Origin: Psilocybe azurescens
Lineage: Eukaryota; Basidiomycota; Agaricomycetes; Agaricales; Agrocybaceae
Length of the DNA stretch: 64,000 nt
NCBI GenBank assembly: GCA_023853785.1
Contig: JAJIRX010000489.1
Span: forward strand, 248,001 to 312,000
Reading direction: 5' to 3'
Each line of letters opens with the position of its first letter. The stretch's first letter is position 1. Shown here one piece after another: positions 35,069-47,844 of the stretch. Below the pieces are notes generated by a model. The model did not search any database. It had not been told where the DNA came from and was given only the letters and a program-made list of their open reading frames with translations. The translations under genes were made by a program, and so were the position numbers.

Positions 35069-35655
35069 TTTCCAAGCATATATATCTTCACAGTGTGCCT
35101 TTTCATCATGTTTTTCTCATCTATGCTTTTCTCTTTGTTTTGTTATCTCCGGTTTCATTTTCCAGTATGCTATCAAGGTTTTCCCCTTTGCTTTGTCAAA
35201 TAACATTATCGTAACAAAGCACCGTTAACGTCATTTCGTTTTCGTTGCTTTTCCAATCCTTTCCTTTCCTTGCTATGTTTTGCTTTCTTTCTTTGTTTTA
35301 CTGCAGGTCATGTTCAATCATACTACTTGCTCTTCAAGTTACTGTCAGGATTCCATACTTAGTAGATACAAAGTAGTACATACATTTTGAATAAATATAT
35401 CGTTTTACTGTACACCACTAATCAAACTTTGCAATGAAGGGAAGCATAATTTTTGTCGGTTCGAGCTATAGTAAATGAAGGAATAAAACGCGGCGAGCGC
35501 ATCGCGTCGTCGGATTCGGCATGCTAGCGCTGCTGGGAAATAATTGCAAATAGCGCGTCTTTTCCAAGCCTTTTCGGCTCGTTGCGTTCTTGACGTACGC
35601 TAACCCTCAACTAACGCTTGCTCCGCTTCAAAAGTCCAGCCCCTCATTCACCACA
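35069..35655. other. Intergenic region between the DUF7918 and SAM37 genes
   Basis: About 590 T-rich bases with no coding signal. It contains the DUF7918 3' end and the SAM37 promoter. Confidence 0.4.
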
Positions 35656-37067
35656 ATGGACTCAGAGACATTGCCAACATCTGGGATAGTCGTGCATATA
35701 TGGCCAGGTCAATGGGATCTTCCCACTTTCGATCCACTCTGTCTCGCGACGGTCCTCTTCCTGCAACTCGCCGTCCCAGGCAAGTTCAACCTCATCGAAT
35801 GCTCGAACCCCGATTCGTCGCCGACCGGTATGCACTAATGTGCCTTTCCTCTGTGTTGGGATATTATTGATTATATATCTGGCCAGGACAGCTGCCTTTC
35901 CTTGTACACGGGCAGTATAGGGTGGCATCGTTTGGGGGCATCGTTAAATACGTGTCGGGGCTGAGGAGCGCGGACCATGCAACGTATCCGAATGCGAATC
36001 TGGATGTACATCTCACGACTTTGGAAAAGTCGCAGAAAACTGCGTGGTTTGCCCATGCCGAGTCTCACTTGGGTGATTTGGTGGTACGTTTATTCGGCTT
36101 TCACTTTCTTCGATGGTTATGTTTTATTGACTAGCATTACGGATAGTACCATACTTTGTACGCGAACCCAGGGAACTGGGTGAATGTGACGAACCCGGCG
36201 CTGGCTGCCATGTTCCCCGTACCACAGAAGTATTATGTGCCGCGCAGGATGAGAGACAGTTATTATCCGAGACTAGTAGCTGCTGGATTGTGGAAGCAGG
36301 CTGTGGAAGAGAAACCTCCCCAGCCAAAATTTCCAAGAGACGTGAAGCCGGCGGAGAAGGAAAAGCTCAGCACCAACACGGCCTTGTCGCAAGCTTTTGA
36401 TCAGGAGAAGGTATTGTGTCAGATTGTACTCTAGCGTCCGAGAAGTAATTGTTGTACAGGTTCTAGCGAAAGCTCGCTCTGAGCTGGATGTTTACAACGA
36501 TCTTCTGGACCGCAAAAATTTTGTGTTTCAAGACAAGTTCGTATGGTTCACTTGTGTCCAGAGCTCCCTCCTAACCGAGACCCTTCTCACAGACCCACCT
36601 CTGTGGATATTCTAGTGGCTGCTCATATCTTGCTCCTCCTGTACCCACCTTTCTCCGACACAGTCCTCAAAGACCTACTAACTGAATCATATCCATTGCT
36701 GGTCGCTCACGCACGGAAAGTGCACGCCCTAGCCCTAGGAGGCAACAGCCCGAGTCTTTCGTATGAGGCTCCATCTTCCTCGCTGTGGGCTATCTTCCCT
36801 TCATTTCGAAAGCCTCCCCTTCCCCTTCGTCATCGAAGAAGTCGCCGCCGAGCCCGGAAGATCTGTACTACAGAAGAATGCGTTGGGGATTCTTGGGAGC
36901 TGCCCTGGGGTCTCTGGCGGTGTATGTTGCGCTTATGGCCACTCAAATTGAAATCACTTGGCGCCCTGCGGAGAGAGCACAATGAGGGTTTAGATGAAGA
37001 AGAGGAACTGGAGGAGGAAGAGGAGGGCGAAGACAAGGAGAAGGAAGATAATGGGTCAAGTAGTTGA
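35656..37067 (+). CDS. SAM37/metaxin-like mitochondrial outer-membrane sorting component
   Basis: Predicted exons: 35656-35827, 35887-36083, 36147-36410, 36460-36536, 36593 to the end. It opens with a GST-like metaxin fold (VVHIWPGQWDLPTFDPLCLA, then GQLPFLVHGQYRVASFGGIV). Further along are NPALAAMFPVPQKYYVPRRM and a C-terminal helical half (PTSVDILVAAHILLLLYPPF). SAM37 acts with Sam50 and Sam35 to insert beta-barrel proteins. After CGAAAGCC at 36807-36814 the frame departs. With one more A, a clear C-terminal transmembrane segment appears (RMRWGFLGAALGSLAVYVAL), stopping at 36983-36985. As written, the frame instead ends at 37067 in an acidic Glu/Asp run that also looks coding, so two compensating indels are possible. 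Confidence 0.82.
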
Positions 37068-37327
37068 ATATTGATAAAATAAAAGTATTACATGTGGCTG
37101 ATATGTAGATATAATTTCTTCAGAGATCTATAAAGCAAAGACCGGAGAACATAGAAGTGTCTCGGGTTTTCCTTCAGTATTGGACAGTGGGATTTTAATC
37201 TCCGCTAAAAGCGTCTACCGGTCCGCTCAATTCCACTTGTACTTTACGCTTTACGCTTTACAGCCAAGACGCGCTCTACGCGTTCACTCCCTCAAATACC
37301 CTCGATCTTTCTTTCCACTCATACTCA

Positions 37328-39052
37328 ATGGACGACGATGTGATTGTTGTGGACGATTTTGACAACGATGCAGGTCCTTCAACACAGAACGATGCAGCCT
37401 ACGCTCCGACTCGGATCAGACCAAGGACCGTCGCTGAACGAAATATCAACGGCGCCGACGGTGGTAGCGGTGGTCCCAGTGGCTCCTCTCGCCTGCGAAG
37501 CTCCAGTAATGTCTCAACGGATGCGAATGAGCGCTCCATGAGGTCTTCGACGCTGAGGTCGAAGCCACAGCCGAAGCTCAAACTAAAATTGAGCGACAAG
37601 GCGGCGTCGCAGGCCCCTGGGATGTCGTTCCTGGGGCAGTACGATAGGGAGCTGGATTCTGATGACGACGACCTTGCTTTTGAGGAGCAGTTTATTCTGC
37701 GGATGCCTCCTGGCGAAGATTGTGAGAAGCTTAAGAAAGCTGTTGCTTCGCGCGAAGTAGGGAACGATATATGGTTCAAATTTAAAGGTGAGTCTCTTTG
37801 TTATATCCTCACTCCATATACGTATACTCATTACTGTTTAGACTCTCGACGTGCTGTATTTCATATAGGAAATAATTCGTATTCTGCGAAGCTTGTTGAT
37901 CTTCCATGTGTCATCGAATCGCAAAAGACGTTAGACAACAAGCAGATGTTCAAAGTCGCAGACATATGTCAGGTCGAACTATCGCCTTCTGAGCATATTC
38001 ATGATCTCAACAAATATTACTTCTACAGATGCTCGTCGTGGACAAGAAGATTCCAAGTGAAGACCAACTACAAAAAGACAAGGGCTTCAATATCGACGAA
38101 TTTATATGGCCACACGGACTTACACCTCCTTTACGTCATGTTAGGAAACGGAGATTCAGGAAACGTGTTAACAGAAGAGTGAGTTAGGAAACCACCCTCT
38201 ATAATTTCTACCTAACCTTTCATAGACAATAGAAAGTGTGGAACAGGAGGTAGAGAGACTTCTAGATGAAGACTCGTTAGCTACGGAAGTGAAATATGGC
38301 AAGTTATCCGTAAATCTTGGCTGCAGATGCTTACGCTTATTATACATCAGATGTTCTCGAAAACGTCAATCCTGACTTGTCAGACTCGGAACTAATTGAG
38401 CAAGAAGCACCACTCGACGCGCCAACGCCAGCGGTATCAGACCTGGGCGACGGTCAAACACCCGGTGATCTAGGAGAGGGCGATGAAGAAGACGACGGTG
38501 AAGCCGGGAGCGTGGACGGCGATGAAGAAGAGGCTGAGGGAGACATCGACGAGGACTTGGCTGCCGAGTTGAACCTGGCGCTTGAGAACGAGGACGACGG
38601 CGATGACGAGGATGAGGAAGACGATGATGAGAGTGAAGACGATGAAAGTGAGGACGATGATGACGAGGAGAATCAGGCGAGGAAATTGCTGAGTGAGGAA
38701 ATTCGAGATCTGGAGGCTGCTGTGTCGAAGAAGCGGAATGAGATCGCTAGCTCGGCCAATCCTCTTATCAGGGTATGCTCCATGTTGCCATTCGCTTTTG
38801 TTTATGTCTCAGCTCTAACGCGAACACGAATAGAAACGATTTGAGGACGCTCTTAAGAAGCTTACTGTTGACCTTGAAATGAAGTCCGCGCAGCGTGACG
38901 AGTTGAAGGAACGGCAGAGAATGAAGAAGGAAGGTATTCCCATAGAAGCAGTTGAGGACACAGATCCTGATAATGCTGGACACGGTCCAGACGGCGGTGG
39001 GGATGATGGAGACGGTTTGTTTGGAGATGATTCAGAAATGGACATGAACTAG
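37328..39052 (+). CDS. TAF7: TFIID subunit TAF7
   Basis: Predicted exons: 37328-37787, 37842-37972, 38029-38178, 38226-38298, 38327-38772, 38834-39052, about 492 residues. A disordered acidic N-terminus precedes the TAFII55 domain: FEEQFILRMPPGEDCEKLKK, then DSRRAVFHIGNNSYSAKLVD, LPCVIESQKTLDNK, FKVADICQMLVVDKKI and WPHGLTPPLRHVRKRRFRKR. This domain binds TAF1 and restrains its acetyltransferase in TFIID. The C-terminal half has long Asp/Glu runs, then a coiled coil (EEIRDLEAAVSKKRNEIA ... KRFEDALKKLTVDLEMK). Between exons 4 and 5 only 28 bases are removed (GC at 38299, AG at 38326). That is too short for a normal intron, so an indel near 38300-38320 is an equal alternative. Confidence 0.9.
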
Positions 39053-39197
39053 TGCGCTTTGAATCGTCGGTATGTACATCATAACCTTTATACTTTGCTT
39101 ATCCTGATTTTTTATGTTGTGTCTTGATATGTATCTTTGTTAATGAACACACAGAGCAAAAAGAATCCACAATTACAATTTTACTGATAAAGTATAT

Positions 39198-41672
39198 TCA
39201 TAGAATGCACGATATGCCGGCCTGTAATAACAGTGGTACATAAACAATGCATATAAACGGCGCGAACCACACCCTCAAACTTTCCCAGTACCAAATGGAC
39301 TTGACCATCTCGTCCTGGGCGAAGATTAGCCAGCCAAGGCCTAACAGGGCATATACAGTATACTTGAGTAAGCGGAGGGGTATTGAAGAAGATGTCGATG
39401 AGGCCACGAGGGGAACCCCGAGCGGTATAGTTAGAGATGCAGCAAGGGAGAAGTTGAGCACGGTGATTATAGATATGACTGTAGAGGCAAAGCAGAGGTT
39501 TAGAGCTTTTAAGACTGAAGATGCTGGTGCTGCACCGGTGGGAGGGGGGGTTGTGGTATTAGTCGAATTACAAGTGGGATGCCGGAGAATACTACAAAGG
39601 TTATAGGTGAGAGAACCTGATTGAGATGCATGAGCTGTTATTCAGGAAGATGACCATGGTTGCAAAGTACCTGATAATTACTGATAAACAGCGGTCTTGA
39701 TATCACAGTAAAAAGAACGAGTCCGAAGATATGCGTCACCGCCATGATGCACAACACCTTGATAACAGGCCTGGGGCGCTGCCTCCATTTAGTTGATTTA
39801 TTGGTGGTAGAAGCCGCCTTTTCAGAAACCTCGTTGTCCGTATCCTCTTGAACCCATGCAGCGTCGACCCATGTGCTCAATCCATGGAACATGATTGCAA
39901 CGCTGATGAGGATGGCGCTTGGTAGGAAGAGGCCAATTTTAAGGAATCGTTGGGGTCCTGTGAGGATATAGAAAAAGAAGGAAGCATGTAGACGTTCGAG
40001 CAAGTTGTTCATTGTGCGAAGAGTCGACTCGATCAGACTAGAAGGTACGTAAGTGACTCATAAAAAGCACGAAAGACATCATCCTTTACCTTCCTATGGC
40101 ATGAAAACCGTGCGGACCTGTAGCAGGTACTGCAAAAAGAGTAATAGCATCTATCCTGAACCTGGATGAACTTAGTAAGTTTCCGTAAATGTCATACATA
40201 CACCCAACCTACTGATGGAAAAGTCCGTGAACACCACTTCCGCGGCCATTGTATTGATATCCCACATTCCGTATAACATTTCTGGCTTGATGCAGATATG
40301 ACTTGACATCGGCGATTTCATACAGCGTCTTGGGCATCCAAGAGAATACCGCATCTGCTGGTGGATCTTCCCTGGGGTCTAAATGGTCGTACAAGATCAC
40401 TGGTACCCGAGCACTCCATCGAGCGATTCGTTCTACCGAGTTTATAAGGTCTTGGTTGGGTAAACGTCCGTTAAGGCCCTCTATATGGCCATTAGAACAA
40501 TTGAGAACATGAACTTGTCCATGACTAGATCACTGACCGAAGAAAACACCAAGATGGGAGAATGAATGGCCAGGGTAATCAATATTCAAGGCGGTCCAAA
40601 TCACGCCAGAAGCCAATTTCAGGGGCTCTGCATTCAGCCCTGTAGTCAAGTCAGCTTTCGGTTCTTGAGTAGAACGAACAGACTTGCCAGATTGTGATAC
40701 ACCATGATATTCGCCGAGCCAAGCTTGCATCCCTTCTAGATAGTCGTCGCTTATTACCAGTATTATGTCTTTACCCCAATACGAGTAGCCTGCAACGTCT
40801 TTAGTGGATAGTGAGAAATGAGAGGTGAAAATACTGACGTTTGAGGAAGCCTGCTAAAGCTAAGATAGTGGATACCCCTCGTATATTGATAGTTCCCTTC
40901 CCCTCGTCGATCCTGCTTAACCACGATGCGCTGATTACGATTGCTTCAGCCCCGGAATGTCGAGGAGATGCGATAATGGCGTATGCATTCGTTCCTGTTG
41001 AATTCTGTACATGATGTGAGTTGATGGATAAGGAAAATGAAAGCAGCCGTACGCACAGATGTGCTTGTCGAGAAACCATAGCTCTGAGTAGAAGCCGATA
41101 GCCCGAGCTTGCCGAATTCTTCGCGCAACCATGTGGCTCGTCTGTGGTGCCAATCAGTTTAAGCCAGCGTAAATAAATGGTCGGTGCTCTCACTGCTCAC
41201 TCGTGTAATTCGCATCGCGAACGTGTTCCAGTTGTTCAAGGTATCGATCAGCAACGTGTACATCCCCCAGTTCCACTGTGTGTTGACCTGCGGATGGCAA
41301 TATTATACAGAGAAATAACAGATAAAGACTGCGTTTGGCCATACCTGACCCGGTTGCAGGGCGTTTTCGTCGATGTATGTTCCTCTACCCAAGTGAGGAA
41401 AGGGTATTAAGACCATCCATAGATAACCCACGACAAATAAGATGATTCTAGTGAACAATTCAGAGCATGGTCATAAAACACCACGCTGGTACGCACTTGA
41501 TGGCCTTCAATCGACGTGTTATCAGGTTCACAAGCTTCAGCTGCCTCTGTATAAGCTTCAGACGCCTCTGCATGCGCTTCTCGTGAATGTTTGCATCCGA
41601 ACGGAATATCTTCTGGAACATTTGAAGTACGCGCTTTAACTTTGGCACGGTCTCGACATTGGTGTTGTCCAT
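39198..41672 (-). CDS. GAA1: GPI transamidase subunit GAA1
   Basis: GAA1 is the ER membrane subunit that helps attach GPI anchors to proteins. Minus strand, about ten exons from 41672. An N-terminal basic segment leads to the first helix (IILFVVGYLWMVLIPF), then HLGRGTYIDENALQPGQ, a family signature. The luminal metallopeptidase-like domain follows: EEFGKLGLSASTQSYGFSTS, GAEAIVISASWLSRIDEG, YWGKDIILVISDDYLEGMQA, LNIDYPGHSFSHLGVFFEGL, QYNGRGSGVHGLFHQFRIDA. Several C-terminal helices end QAGISCIL. Three breaks, each lacking one base: near 41395-41404 (before HLGRG), five C at 41264-41268 (WNWGDVHVADRY), and seven G at 39544-39550 (Pro run before the last helices). All are in homopolymers of an essential gene. 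It diverges from the USP48 gene. Confidence 0.88.
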
Positions 41673-41975
41673 TGACTGTGATGACGATGAGGTGATGGTC
41701 TAAGGGGTTGGCCCTGAGCTGGGCGCTTGGTTAATGAAAGCAAGGGTTGCCAGAGGTTGAACCTTGAAGTGTCCTCGCGTAGGTTATAGCCACTAGGCTG
41801 TCGGTGTAATGGATGTAAGTGCTCAAGTGCCGTTGAATATAGCCGAATTGAGTCGATCATGATCGCCGCTGAATGCATCCAAAGTTGGGCGGGCCATTGT
41901 GGATTGTAGACCAGAGCCGCATCTTGCCTCTCTTTTTATTCATCCACGTCTATTTTCTCGACCGCATCTGTTTGA
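41673..41975. other. Divergent promoter region, GAA1 / USP48
   Basis: About 300 bases separate the two divergent start codons. The minus-strand frame across it is an overlap artefact. Presumed shared promoter. Confidence 0.4.
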
Positions 41976-44900
41976 ATGCCACCAAAACGTAAAAGAAACA
42001 CGTCTTCGCCTCAAAAGGACTTCTACCAGGCGAAAAATTGAAGCGCAGTGCTATCCCAGGGGCTTCTACTTCCTCTCCTTGGGGCTGGGTCGGCTCTGAG
42101 GTCGTCGAACCTGAACAGATAACCTCAGAACATCGATTATCGGCTTGCAATTTATCTCCCAGGAATAATAACGCGTTCTGTCCCAACAAATACTCTCATG
42201 AAGACAGTAAATTACCCGAGCAGACGTCTTCAACCTCAGTCACAACTGGAGAACTTTTGGACGATATAATAGTAATTTCTGACGACGAGGCTTTGTCTTG
42301 CTCCAAGAAAGACTGTAAGGCAAATCCGAACTGTCTAAATTATCTGGGCCAAGAATCCTGGGAGGATGAAGGTACGTTGGACAAAGTTTAGATGTTTTCT
42401 TGATTTGTCATTGACGAGCATTCTTGAAGATGCTGCAGAAGAAAAGTTGTTCAAGTTTGCAAAGTTAGGAAGAGATCCCTCTCAAAATAACCGCGAAGTA
42501 GATCTGCCAGTGGGACTGAAGGTTTGTCCCGTATTGGTCGATGTCCAATTAATATATCTTAACATAGTTCTTTCCTTCAAGAACCTCGGTGCTACATGTT
42601 ATGCGAATGCCTCACTTCAGGTAAACGATCATACACCACAAGCCTGTATCTCCGAGACTAAATCATCCTTTCAGGTGTGGTATCGGGATCTGGCATTTCG
42701 ATCTGGTGTATTCAGTTGCGAGCCTCCAGATGGTATACAGGAGGAAAAATACCAGGTATGACTCGCCCCACAGGCTTCAATGATTTGGCAACCTTCATAC
42801 CAAATCTCGCTCTAGGAATCGCCTATATTCCAACTTCAGGTCACATTTGCAGCCCTTCAAGAAGGAAACCAAATCTCTTTCAACCCTCAGAAACTTGTGG
42901 AAAGCCTGCAACTGCGGACGTCTGAACAGCAGGATGCTCAAGAGTGAGTCTGACTATCGTCTACACGTGGATCGACTTTTCTTACATCTTTGTATAGATT
43001 CTCGAAACTTTTCATGTCTCATCTGGATGCTGAATTCAAGAAACAATCGTCCCCTGTCAAATCCCTCATTACCGAACAAGTAAGCCTTTATCGGAAGGAT
43101 CATGCACATCAAACATGACTGAAGATTCTTCTACTATTTTATTAGTTTCAAGGAAGTCAAGCGTATGGTACCATATGCCACGAGTGTAAAAATCGGTCTG
43201 AAAGGCCTTCAGATTTCCTCGAAGTCGAGATAAGCTTTGATGTATGACTCGATCTCTTTCTTCTTATGAGAATAAAAGTTAACCTCTTTGGTCTGTTAGA
43301 GTAACTCTACGTTGGAGGACCGCATCGCCGCGTCACTGCTACCAGAAACTCTATCTGGAGATAACAAGTATGCAATCTGTCTTCTTAAACTAGTCTGTTC
43401 CAACCAATTTTACAAGGTATTTCTGTTCTCGTTGCGAAGCTTTGCAAGACGCGACACGTTACACGGAGCTTCGGCAACTTCCACCTGTGCTTCATTTCTC
43501 CTTGCTGCGTTTTGTATACGATGTGTCCACCATGGAGCGCAAAAAGTCTAAGTATTCTATAACATTTCCGCTCATGCTCGACATGCACAAATATCTTGGC
43601 TCGAAGAATGCTCGAGAAAATACCGCTCCAGCTGACAAAGATGACAGCCTCTATGAGCTCCGAGGGATCCTTCTCCACAAGGGAGCAAGTGCATATCACG
43701 GACACTACGAAGCACAGGTTTACGATGCAGAGTAAGTCCTTCTGTTGCATCTATTTTTAGTTTACTTATCTTTGTGCAGATATAAGTCATGGTTCCAGTT
43801 CAACGATGAAACTGTGACACAGATAACATCTTTGGGCGATAAGGTTCCTTCCCGAAATTTAGAGGATGTTGACGAAAAGTACCCAATTCTTTTGACGTTG
43901 AAATCATCATCTAACTTTTGTTAAGGCCAGACTCGATTCAGGTTCGCAAGAACCGAATGAATGCTAGAAAACGAAAAGAATCGACGACAGCGACGATGAT
44001 ATTATTGAGTACGCCATTACCCAGCTATTACAGGTCAGTTCCTCGAGCTCGCTTGTCTAACTTCCTTGCCCTTAGAGTGAAAAGCAAAGTCTCGTCCTCA
44101 CCGTTGCCAATACCTATCGACAAACCAAGGTATACCCTCTTTTATCTATCCTAAACAGCAACTGATTCTAAATTAGTCTAATCACATCAAAGGACGCATA
44201 TATGTTGATATATTCAAAGAAATTAAATTCAGCGGGCAAGGAAGCTAGTGCTGAGATGAGTACTTCGTTGGCGCCGAAACCTCCACCCCGGGCCATGTCA
44301 ATCATACGAAATTTGAATACTGAGCATGACACTGCTTGCAAAGTGTTTACGGAAAAGTAAGCATTTCTCTTGCGCTGTATGTCTCATATCATCCTCTTTT
44401 ATCATTATCATCATCATCATCGCTAGGGAGAAGGAGATTAAATCCAGGTTCCAGGATCTGTGTCTCAAAGTTCGCAATATCTACCAGAACTGGGCGATAA
44501 GGAATGACAGTGTAGGTCAATTATCTGCTACACTGACTTTCGATATTGACCTCAGGCTCTTCTGATGTAGGAAGAAACAGTTGTTGTAAGTAGGCAAGCT
44601 TTGGAGTCGTGGCTATCCGAGCATTGCGTTACTGCTGTGCTTAAAGAGGGCGCAATAAGTTCAGCGCTGGAGAGACAGAGCCACGAGAGATCATTGTCGC
44701 CGAACTCAGCCAAAGATATTTTGCTGCCCTTTCCTATCTCTGTATCTGATATCACATGCGAACATGGGCTACTCGATCCTCAGAAATCCAAGGACATGAA
44801 ACGCATATACCGGGTTTGTACTCTGTTCTGGGCAACCTCCTTCGAAAGTAATACTGATCCTTTTTTCTAGAGAGTATTCAACGAAATCGCCAAAACGACC

Positions 44901-46725
44901 AATTGTACCTTCGATCCTGTACTGCAGCCGAGTGATGCTTGCTCTACCTGCGTGTCAACATTGTTCAAAGGTAATGCCCCTGACTCTTTGATTAAGAATC
45001 TTCATTTACACTTCGCTACAGAGAAGTTGTACGAACTCCAACATCCCAAATACATTAAACAATTCGATGAGATCTCCTTTGTGCCGGAGGATGAAATGGG
45101 ATACTGGATATCAAAGAAATGGTGCAAAGGTATTCGCTTTGGAGCCTTTCTATTCTTTCCCCCCTGATTTCGTTCGATCATTTCTTTTGTAGACTGGAAG
45201 TTGATCAAACCAAAAATGCACGTTGTATCTAAGGAGGACCCAGCACCTGATTCTGCAGAATTTTATAGTCACGTCTTTTGTGAACACGGAGGTTTATCAC
45301 TTAATACGACAAATCGACGGAAAATATCCATTGAGGTGCGTTCATTCGACACCGATTGAGTAGTAACGTGTCGTTGAATGGTAGTTTAGGCAATGCAACT
45401 GCTACGTGAGCTATTCCCAGTCTGGAAACCTCCAGCAAGCAACACGGAGACTTGCGCAATATGCGATGCTGAAGTCCACATTTCAAAAGAAGATAAAAGG
45501 AAGTTCGAAGACGAGCCGAAGAGGAAAAGGTGAATTTTTTCAACTCTTGTCGCGTGCTTTCTTCACATACCCATTCGGTCTTATCATTTAACAGTCTCGA
45601 CTAAAATTCATCCAGCAATCCTCTCTAGATGTATGGACTAATGGTTCTGACAAGGTTTCTTGTGCCATCATTCCTTCTCAATTCATTAAAAGCTGGAGAC
45701 GCTGGGTCAATAACCCTAGTGATCATCCGAGACCAGAGGAAGTAGACAACAAAACCTTTCTTTGCTCACATGATCATCTCATCTTCGACCCCAATTGTAA
45801 CAACGACTTGGATTCGACCATTATCATCATCGAAAGAGATCAATGGGACGAACTACAATCAATGTAAGTCTTCATACTATTTCTCAACTATCTGGTCTAA
45901 TTTGACAATAACCATAAACCAGATACCCAGGAGGACCTTTGATCGCTTTAACAAAAACTCGGAAGGAAATAGGGTAAAGTATGAACACTCTATTCCAGTG
46001 TGCCAAGAATGTCGTCTCAAAAGGTAAGAGTGATTTAAACCTCCTTTCTTTCTCCATTTTATTTCGGCATCTTTAGAAAGATGGAATGGGAAACCGCCGA
46101 CATTTTTATTCGAATACCTGGTCCTGAGGAGCCCAAATCTTCGAAGGTAGATCAAGAATCGCCACCGAAAATGAAAACGAAACCGGTCGTCAAGTACGTT
46201 CGAATCAATGGAGCAAGACAGTCTAAACGCTTGCGCCAAATCAAAGAACACGGCGAACGGAGAAGAATATCGGTGTCAAAGTTCACAACAGTCAAAGACC
46301 TCAAAATCATGGTACGCCATCTAGCTGTCATCTTTTTAAAGAAATACCTACTTATCTTTACAGGCGAATGAGGAATTTTCCATCCCTACAATTTGTCAGC
46401 GCCTTTTCTATCAAGGCCACGAGCTGGAAGACAACGCCGAGACGGTAGCTAGCCTTCAGATTTCAGCCAACGACATCATCGATCTGAGAGAACAGACTGA
46501 AATTCTCGAAATTGTCTCCGATTCCGATGAGCCCCCACAAAAAGACGACGTGAAGGTCCTGGGTTTGGAGGCACGCTGTTAGGCTCTGTCGAGTCCAGCT
46601 CGCCTGAACGTACGCCGGGACCGATCATTAACAATCTGGCCGACGAAAAACCTTGCCTTGTATGCACTTTCTCGAACGATCCTGATGCACTGTCCTGTGA
46701 GATGTGCGATACGCCGTTCTCATAA
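41976..46725 (+). CDS. USP48-like ubiquitin carboxyl-terminal hydrolase
   Basis: Large multi-exon cysteine protease. The N-terminus MPPKRKRNTS is basic (nuclear). The Cys box NLGATCYANASLQVWYRDLA has its catalytic Cys codon at 42597-42599. It continues DAQEFSKLFMSHLDAEFK, the zinc pairs ICHEC and FCSRC, LPPVLHFSLLRFVYD, the His box LLHKGASAYHGHYEAQVY and WFQFNDETV. The C-terminal half has DUSP-like repeats (KEDPAPDSAEFYSHVFCEHG, ETCAICDAEV, WRRWVNNP) and a ubiquitin-like domain (SIPTICQRLFYQGHELEDNA). A RanBP2-type finger (CLVCTFSNDPDALSCEMC) closes the protein. Missing bases break the frame at five A (42033-42037) and five C (46532-46536); the linker near 43920-43990 is also disturbed. The exact exon set in the linker is uncertain. 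Confidence 0.85.
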
Positions 46726-47217
46726 AACAGACTGTACCACAAACAATGAAGAGCTTATGACCATATCAAGCCGCCACTGTATGCTTTCCATCTGGCGGTG
46801 ACGGTACAGCTTTCTCAAATTGATCTTCGCTTCGGTCTCTCTTTCACTACCTGGATACTGTGGCACTTTGACTTGTTTCCTTCATGGACACTGCTTCATT
46901 CCGACATTCTGGCGATATGTTAATATTCCTCGTATTATACAATCCTAGCTGTTGTATATTCTATAAGACATCCTACGAATTTTTATTGTCGCTGTGCTCA
47001 CGATCTCTTGTATCATAATGCCTGCAGAATGAACACTGTTTGCTATGTTTGATTTCTTTGGGACACAGATTGGCTGTCTGTATCATTCAGGAAGAGTCTG
47101 ACGTTCAACAGTCTTCCTCAAGTCAATTTCAAACTCCAATTTCGACGCGCAAAATTTAAAGTTAAACATAAAAAGTAGGATAGCTCTACATATTAGTATT
47201 ACTACCATTCAACGAAG
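46726..47217. other. Intergenic region between convergent USP48 and DUF5648 genes
   Basis: About 490 bases holding the two convergent 3' ends. No coding signal. Confidence 0.45.
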
Positions 47218-47844
47218 TTAGGCTGCTGGGTAGATCCATGCTGCGACACCCTGACCATTGTATACTCCGCTGCTGATCGCAGAATCATACTCTGCTAAGT
47301 CGGTTGTGAAGAAAGAATCAGTGATCGATGTGCTGAATGCCCAGAAGAGAGGTATTGTTCCTGGGCATGATCCGTCCAGGTAGACATATCCTGCAATGAT
47401 ATCATCGGCGTATGGCGGCTTGGTAATGTTGATTTCTGCAGAGCGTAGCTGCTGGTTTGCTGTGTAAGTGTGATCGACCCACCCGGCGTTGAAGAGGCGG
47501 AAGAATGGGACAGTCCCGGGCTCTTGCGTGGGGAAAATGCGTCCGGCAACACCCTGAGCAGCGTACCCCTTCGCAGCGAACTGAGCGTTCTCGGTGGTGC
47601 TGGTAGTGTAAAAGTGATCTGTTCCTGACTGAGAGAATGACTGGATAAATGGCAGGGAGTCTTGCACATTTCCACAGGTCAGAGAGCACGTTTGGCGGGA
47701 CTCCAGCTATCAAGAAGGCGGTAAGTTATGATGCCAATTGGATACCGTTAAGGATGAACCGGTACGTACAGGGAGGGTTGCCCCGACCGCAAACGATGCC
47801 AAAGGCACTATAGCAAGGATAGACGACGAGAAGCTGAACTTCAT
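47218..47844 (-). CDS. Secreted DUF5648 protein
   Basis: Two predicted exons on the minus strand (47770-47844 and 47218-47706), 187 residues. A clear signal peptide (FSSSILAIVPLASFAVGATL) occupies exon 1. The mature part has repeated motifs: GTDHFYTTSTTENAQFAAKG, GTVPFFRLFNAGWVDHTYTA and FWAFSTSITDSFFTTDLAEY, ending GQGVAAWIYPAA. These 'DHFYTT ... P(L/F)FR(L/F)' repeats define DUF5648, found in secreted fungal and bacterial proteins, sometimes next to hydrolases; activity unknown. One short Cys pair near the start (TCSLTC). No frame break. Probably extracellular. Confidence 0.85.
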
